From JADHUC01 sp964617665 (GTDB taxonomy: Bacteria; Planctomycetota; Planctomycetia; Pirellulales; Pirellulaceae), in assembly GCA_964617665.1 (NCBI GenBank), contig CAZUAH010000282.1, positions 1-17,493 of the forward strand: a DNA stretch of 17,493 nucleotides, given 5' to 3'. Position 1 is the first letter of the stretch. Every line of letters begins with the position of its first letter. Below, in pieces: positions 14,564-17,493 of the stretch. Made by a program: the position numbers and the translations under genes. Below the pieces are notes generated by a model. The model saw only the letters and a list, made by a program, of their open reading frames with translations. It had not been told where the DNA came from and made no database searches.

Positions 14564-14854
14564 GCTGTGGATGTTGACAGGCTCTCTTGGAGCCGGGCGT
14601 GGGACGGTATCGTCATTCGTCTGTGGAGTCGCCATTCCCGGCATGGTGCTCGCCGCTGATGTGGCACTCGCGGTGTGCGCCAACGATGCGTTTGAGTTAG
14701 CGGTCTGTCTACATCAGAATTGCCGGTTCGCAGGACAGGATTTCATCCTTTTCGGGGGTTGAAAACCTGTCCTACATCCAAACTCAGACTAGACAGACCA
14801 CTCGTGTGACTCGCTAGATGATGCCGGCCTGATTTCGCGCCATGATCGAGGCCG
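14564..14854. other. Intergenic region with palindromes, no gene
   Basis: About 290 bp upstream of the doxX-like promoter and downstream of the TIGR03009-like gene. No coding frame is credible. It contains a hairpin GGCTC-TCTTG-GAGCC (14580-14594) and the nested repeat at 14702-14799. No T-tract follows the hairpins, so an intrinsic terminator is not convincing. Confidence 0.5.
14702..14799. repeat. Nested two-tier inverted repeat
   Basis: Outer arms GGTCTGTCTA (14702-14711) and TAGACAGACC (14790-14799) are perfect 10-bp complements. Inside lies a second inverted repeat, AGGACAGG (14732-14739) against CCTGTCCT (14766-14773), extended by TTTCA/TGAAA across a single mismatch, with a 14-nt loop. 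The AGGACAGG...CCTGTCCT phrase recurs in my recollection of planctomycete intergenic DNA. It may be a REP-like element or a structured RNA; unproven. Confidence 0.55.
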
Positions 14855-15787
14855 CTACAATCCTTCGACCACCTTTATCCATCCGTGCGGCACTTGAGGC
14901 TCCGAGAATTGCCGCTTGAAGGCGTTCGGTTCATTGGGCGGCAATTCCCAGTTCGTCTGACGATTCTCGAACAGAAAGACTGTCCGAGCGGGATTACTGC
15001 GCGGATTGAAGTTTCGATCATAGATGACGAGACCTTTCGGAAGAGAATCTTCCTGGGCAATGACGACGTCCATCTTCTGGCAGATCTCCGCGTCCCGCGA
15101 CGACTTGGGGTATAGCTCCAGACGATGGGCCTTCGCACTGCCATCAGCAGCATGCGGGCGAATCCAATAGCGTTGCTTCAATCTCTCCGCATCAACCTCG
15201 CTCAACAATTGCAGTTGTCCCTCAATCCCTTCGTGTCGTTTCGGGGGATTTCGTAGCAGAATCGGAGGGCAAAAGAAACGGAAGGTCAGTGGCCCGACAA
15301 TCATCCTGCCTTGCAAGTACGGCGGCAGCTTGCGCCCAATCAGCGTCTTGGACTTGTGGTCGAATTCCCAGATGCACGCCCTGCCACAAACCCAGTGCTC
15401 GGTCGATTCGTCTTCCCGCTTCACGTACTTCGGCTTATCATCAGATTCGCTGGCGGATGTGTATTGCCGGGTTTCTTCGACTCGAAACACACTTCCCTCG
15501 GGAACGGAGTACGTGATGAGGCCTTTGCTCCACGTCTTGAATGTCTGCGCCGGACCGAAGATGGGATCGTATTCCCATCTTTGGAATTGGCACCGATATC
15601 GTTCGATGGATTTGCTCTGCTGCTCCCAGGATCTGAGCACGTCGCCCACGGCCTTCTGTTCGTGAAGGGGCAGTCTCTCGAACGGCGGCTCAACCTCACC
15701 GTTATGCCTTCGATTCTCAGCTCGGATGTCTGAAGATCCGTTCAGCGATGCGGCAATGAGAATGGCACGCAACAGCATGCGTTTCAT
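14855..15787 (-). CDS. Exported TIGR03009-like planctomycete protein
   Basis: A 310-residue protein. The ATG at 15787 has AAAGGGG about 8 nt upstream and begins a Sec signal peptide (MKRMLLRAILIAASLNGSS, cleavage near IRA/E). The open frame extends 16 residues further, but that part has no RBS. The mature protein starts with a helical segment (VLRSWEQQSKSIERYRCQFQ), then beta strands with KGLITYSVPEGSVFRVEE, EHWVCGRACIWEFDHKSKT and KGLVIYDRNFNPRSNPARTV. This matches my memory of the planctomycete TIGR03009 domain, which has a LolA-like, lipoprotein-carrier-type fold; the family call is from memory, not a search. It could bind a lipid or hydrophobic ligand in the periplasm. Not obviously linked to its neighbours. 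Confidence 0.7.
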   Translation of the reverse strand: MKRMLLRAILIAASLNGSSDIRAENRRHNGEVEPPFERLPLHEQKAVGDVLRSWEQQSKSIERYRCQFQRWEYDPIFGPAQTFKTWSKGLITYSVPEGSVFRVEETRQYTSASESDDKPKYVKREDESTEHWVCGRACIWEFDHKSKTLIGRKLPPYLQGRMIVGPLTFRFFCPPILLRNPPKRHEGIEGQLQLLSEVDAERLKQRYWIRPHAADGSAKAHRLELYPKSSRDAEICQKMDVVIAQEDSLPKGLVIYDRNFNPRSNPARTVFLFENRQTNWELPPNEPNAFKRQFSEPQVPHGWIKVVEGL

Positions 15788-15860
15788 CAGTCTCGCCCCT
15801 TTCCCGGAAAAGACAAACCACGAAGCGCAGGGCACGCCGCTCCCACCGTGGAGAGTGAGG

Positions 15861-15869
15861 ATTCTACCA
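15861..15869 (-). promoter_or_regulatory. Extended -10 promoter for the TIGR03009-like gene
   Basis: The minus strand reads TGG then TAGAAT, an extended -10 without a good -35. The expected start near 15854 gives a leader of about 67 nt to the ATG at 15787. Weak support. Confidence 0.25.
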
Positions 15870-15881
15870 GTGTCAGCGGAG

Positions 15882-15902
15882 ATCCTTCGCCTTGCTCAGG
15901 AT
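15882..15902. repeat. Short imperfect palindrome, ATCCTTCGC...AGGAT type
   Basis: ATCCT (15882-15886) pairs with AGGAT (15898-15902), with an inner GC/GC pair. The phrase GATCCTTCGC-CTTGCTCAGGATGAC is a type of intergenic repeat seen in many bacterial genomes, from general knowledge. Only one copy is visible here. Confidence 0.4.
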
Positions 15903-15958
15903 GACGTATCGCAAGAGCGGGAGTTTGTGCCCTCGCGAAACCTGAAGGCCGTCGGACG

Positions 15959-15980
15959 CTCAGTCGCCGTAGCGGCTGAG
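15959..15980 (-). terminator. Possible terminator hairpin after the aminotransferase
   Basis: CTCAG (15959-15963) pairs with CTGAG (15976-15980), and inner CCG/CGG pairs around a 3-nt loop with a bulge. It lies 10 bp beyond the stop of the aminotransferase gene. No T-tract follows on the minus strand, so support is weak. Confidence 0.25.
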
Positions 15981-15990
15981 ATGGGAACGA

Positions 15991-17172
15991 TCAGGCCGCG
16001 GCCTGTTGGCTTGACACGATCTCACTGATGCCTTGCACGACCAACTGCTGCTCTTCGTCGGTCAACTCTGGGAAGATCGGCAGGCTCAGCACTTCCTTGG
16101 CCGCTTGCTCCGTCACCGGTAGACTGCCGGTTTGGTAACCCAACGAACTGAAGCATTCCTGCTGGTGCAGCGGTACCGGATAATAGATCTCGGTGCCGAT
16201 GTTCATTTCGGCTAGACGCGATCGTAGAGTATCACGCCGACCGTTCGGTACACGGATCGTGTACTGGTTCCAGACGTGAAAACGGTTCGAGACCTCCTCG
16301 GGAAGCCCCAAACAAGAGTCCAGGCCGGCAGAGGCCAGCAGTTCGTGGTAGCGATTTGCGTTCGCGCGCCGCTGTCGGGTCCACCACCCGAGTCGCGACA
16401 GCTTTACCTGCAATACGGCGGCCTGAATGGTATCCAGCCGACTGTTGATACCGACAATCCCGTGATGGTAGCGAGGATTCATGCCGTGAGCGGCCAATTG
16501 GCGCAGCTTTGTGGCCAAGTCGCCGTCGTTGGTGGTGATCATTCCACCGTCGCCATAGCCGCCTAGATTCTTGGTCGGGTAGAAACTGAAGCAGCCGACG
16601 TCGCCCATGGAACCGGCCGGGCGGCCACGATGCTCAGCACCGATCGACTGAGCGGCGTCTTCGATCACTTTCAGGCCGTTTCGGGTTGCGATGTCACAGA
16701 TCGCATCCATGTCCGCGCATTGGCCGAACAGATGCACGGGGATGATCGCCTTCGTGGCCGGCGTGATCGCAGCCTCGACTGCCTCCGGAGCGAGATTGAA
16801 CGTCTGCGGATCAATGTCCACAAAGACGACCTTCGCGCCCAAACGCCAAACGGCGCTGGCCGTGGCGAAGAATGTGAAACTAGGCGCGATTACCTCGTCG
16901 CCGGGGCCAATGTCGAACGCCATCAGCGACAGAAGGAGCGCATCACTGCCCGAAGCGCAACCGACGGCATGCTCTGTTTCGCAAACAGCGGCGATTGCCT
17001 CCTCTAGTTCCTTCACGTCGGGTCCGTAGAGAAAACGACCGGAATCGCAGACCTTTGTGATCGCCGTAAGGGTCGCCTCGCGGAGCGGTTTGTTGGCACG
17101 ATTGACGTCAAGCAAAGGCACCGAACTGGGCAATCCGGCACTGTGCACATTCTCTGATGGTGATTTACTCAT
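15991..17172 (-). CDS. DegT/DnrJ/EryC1/StrS family PLP aminotransferase
   Basis: A 393-residue sugar aminotransferase. The ATG at 17172 is chosen: AAGGAA lies about 7 nt upstream and the protein then starts just before PLLDVNRANKPL, where the family starts; the frame stays open 27 residues further without an RBS. These enzymes transfer an amino group (usually from Glu) to a keto-sugar nucleotide for surface polysaccharide or lipopolysaccharide. Visible residues: GCASGSDAL (71-79) near the phosphate site, ASP172 and Gln175 in EDAAQSIGA, Ser196 and the PLP Lys201 in CFSFYPTKNLGGYGDGG, and later NSRLDTIQAA. Full length and apparently active. It is not next to other sugar genes in this window, though a cluster may lie beyond the right edge. 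The substrate is unknown. Confidence 0.95.
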   Translation of the reverse strand: MSKSPSENVHSAGLPSSVPLLDVNRANKPLREATLTAITKVCDSGRFLYGPDVKELEEAIAAVCETEHAVGCASGSDALLLSLMAFDIGPGDEVIAPSFTFFATASAVWRLGAKVVFVDIDPQTFNLAPEAVEAAITPATKAIIPVHLFGQCADMDAICDIATRNGLKVIEDAAQSIGAEHRGRPAGSMGDVGCFSFYPTKNLGGYGDGGMITTNDGDLATKLRQLAAHGMNPRYHHGIVGINSRLDTIQAAVLQVKLSRLGWWTRQRRANANRYHELLASAGLDSCLGLPEEVSNRFHVWNQYTIRVPNGRRDTLRSRLAEMNIGTEIYYPVPLHQQECFSSLGYQTGSLPVTEQAAKEVLSLPIFPELTDEEQQLVVQGISEIVSSQQAAA

Positions 17173-17215
17173 CAAGGTTTCCTTGCTTCCGTGCGGGAGA
17201 TGAAGAGATTGGCGA

Positions 17216-17244
17216 AGCGTACGCCGATCGTCAAAACAGGTCAA
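17216..17244 (-). promoter_or_regulatory. Sigma70-like promoter for the aminotransferase gene
   Basis: On the minus strand TTGACC (17239-17244), 17-bp spacer, TACGCT (17216-17221). The expected start near 17209 gives a leader of about 37 nt to the ATG at 17172. Confidence 0.5.
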
Positions 17245-17251
17245 GATCGGC
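17223..17251. promoter_or_regulatory. Inverted repeat overlapping the promoter, possible operator
   Basis: GCCGATC (17223-17229) and GATCGGC (17245-17251) are perfect 7-bp complements separated by 15 bp, centre-to-centre 22 bp, about two helical turns. The -35 box lies between the arms and the spacer with one arm overlaps the -10/-35 spacer, a place where a dimeric regulator would block transcription. Inference only. Confidence 0.35.
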
Positions 17252-17493
17252 ATTGGCAGCCGTTCGCCCGAGTTGGAGCACTCTTTTTCAGCTCGCGGCC
17301 GCTAGCGTTGATAGCCAAGGCAAGCAGACAGTTTCTATGTACCCGCAAGGCGTAGTGGAAGTCGCCAGACTTCCGTCTTCCGAACTCTGGCGAGTCCGGC
17401 TACGGGGATGCTGTTTCCGTCCGCTTGCCCAAAGGGCGGGCCTCGGGTGCACCAAAGTTGCTATAGCGTAAATATTCCGATCGTTCGGGTTTT
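17252..17493. other. Intergenic region to the window edge, no gene seen
   Basis: No credible coding frame; the plus-strand open frame across it lacks a start context. It holds the imperfect palindrome at 17351-17404. A 4-bp hairpin CCGA-TCGT-TCGG (17477-17488) followed by GTTTT stops at the window edge and could be the end of a neighbouring gene's terminator, but is very short. Confidence 0.45.
17351..17404. repeat. Imperfect palindrome, possible dispersed repeat
   Basis: The left arm begins CGTAGTGGAAGTCGCCAGA and the right arm is its near-complement ending CTCTGGCGAGTCCGGCTACG. Arms of 23 bp agree at about 18 positions, including the outer CGTAG and an inner 8-bp TCGCCAGA, around a loop of 8 nt. 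This GTCGCCAGAC-type phrase recurs in planctomycete intergenic regions in my recollection, suggesting a dispersed element. Confidence 0.5.

Overview
The window looks like a chromosomal stretch from a planctomycete, most likely Pirellulales. This is an inference from gene content. It contains a large exported protein with two PPC-type beta domains, a PQQ-propeller lipoprotein with the MFRGPSGMG signature, a Tat-exported oversized Gfo/Idh/MocA oxidoreductase paired with a DoxX-type membrane protein, an exported TIGR03009-like protein, and an STPK with a C-terminal tail. There are no rRNAs, tRNAs, CRISPR arrays or transposases. Almost half of the proteins carry export signals or membrane segments.

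Layout. 3-1817 (+): 3' part of a PPC-domain protein entering from the left. 1879-6370 (-): a signalling block that reads, in transcription order, PAS/hybrid histidine kinase (broken by a one-base frameshift near 5844-5847), then 32 bp later a membrane Ser/Thr kinase, then, behind its own near-consensus promoter, a PQQ-propeller lipoprotein. 6675-8369 (+): an exported TIM-barrel, glycoside-hydrolase-like protein. 8456-10134 (-): a translationally coupled pyrimidine salvage pair, deoA and cdd. 10341-11433 (+): two small exported coiled-coil proteins in tandem. 11456-14418 (-): doxX-like gene followed by the Gfo/Idh/MocA oxidoreductase. 14855-15787 (-): exported TIGR03009-like protein. 15991-17172 (-): DegT/DnrJ/EryC1/StrS sugar aminotransferase with a good promoter and a flanking inverted repeat.

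How the genes work together. deoA and cdd form a clear nucleoside catabolism/salvage unit. The histidine kinase and Ser/Thr kinase probably form one signalling operon. The Ser/Thr kinase is the most unusual gene here: after its single transmembrane helix it carries a Rho-N/SAP-like helical domain and then a short segment resembling the eukaryotic methyl-CpG-binding (MBD) fold signature. If the topology is as predicted, two nucleic-acid-type modules sit outside the cytoplasm. The two coiled-coil genes, and the doxX/oxidoreductase pair, also look like functional pairs, but their roles are unknown.

Non-coding. Intergenic spaces contain several imperfect palindromes, including a nested two-tier inverted repeat at 14702-14799, and several sigma70-like promoter candidates identified by eye. 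The window is otherwise ordinary core/accessory planctomycete DNA without signs of a mobile element.
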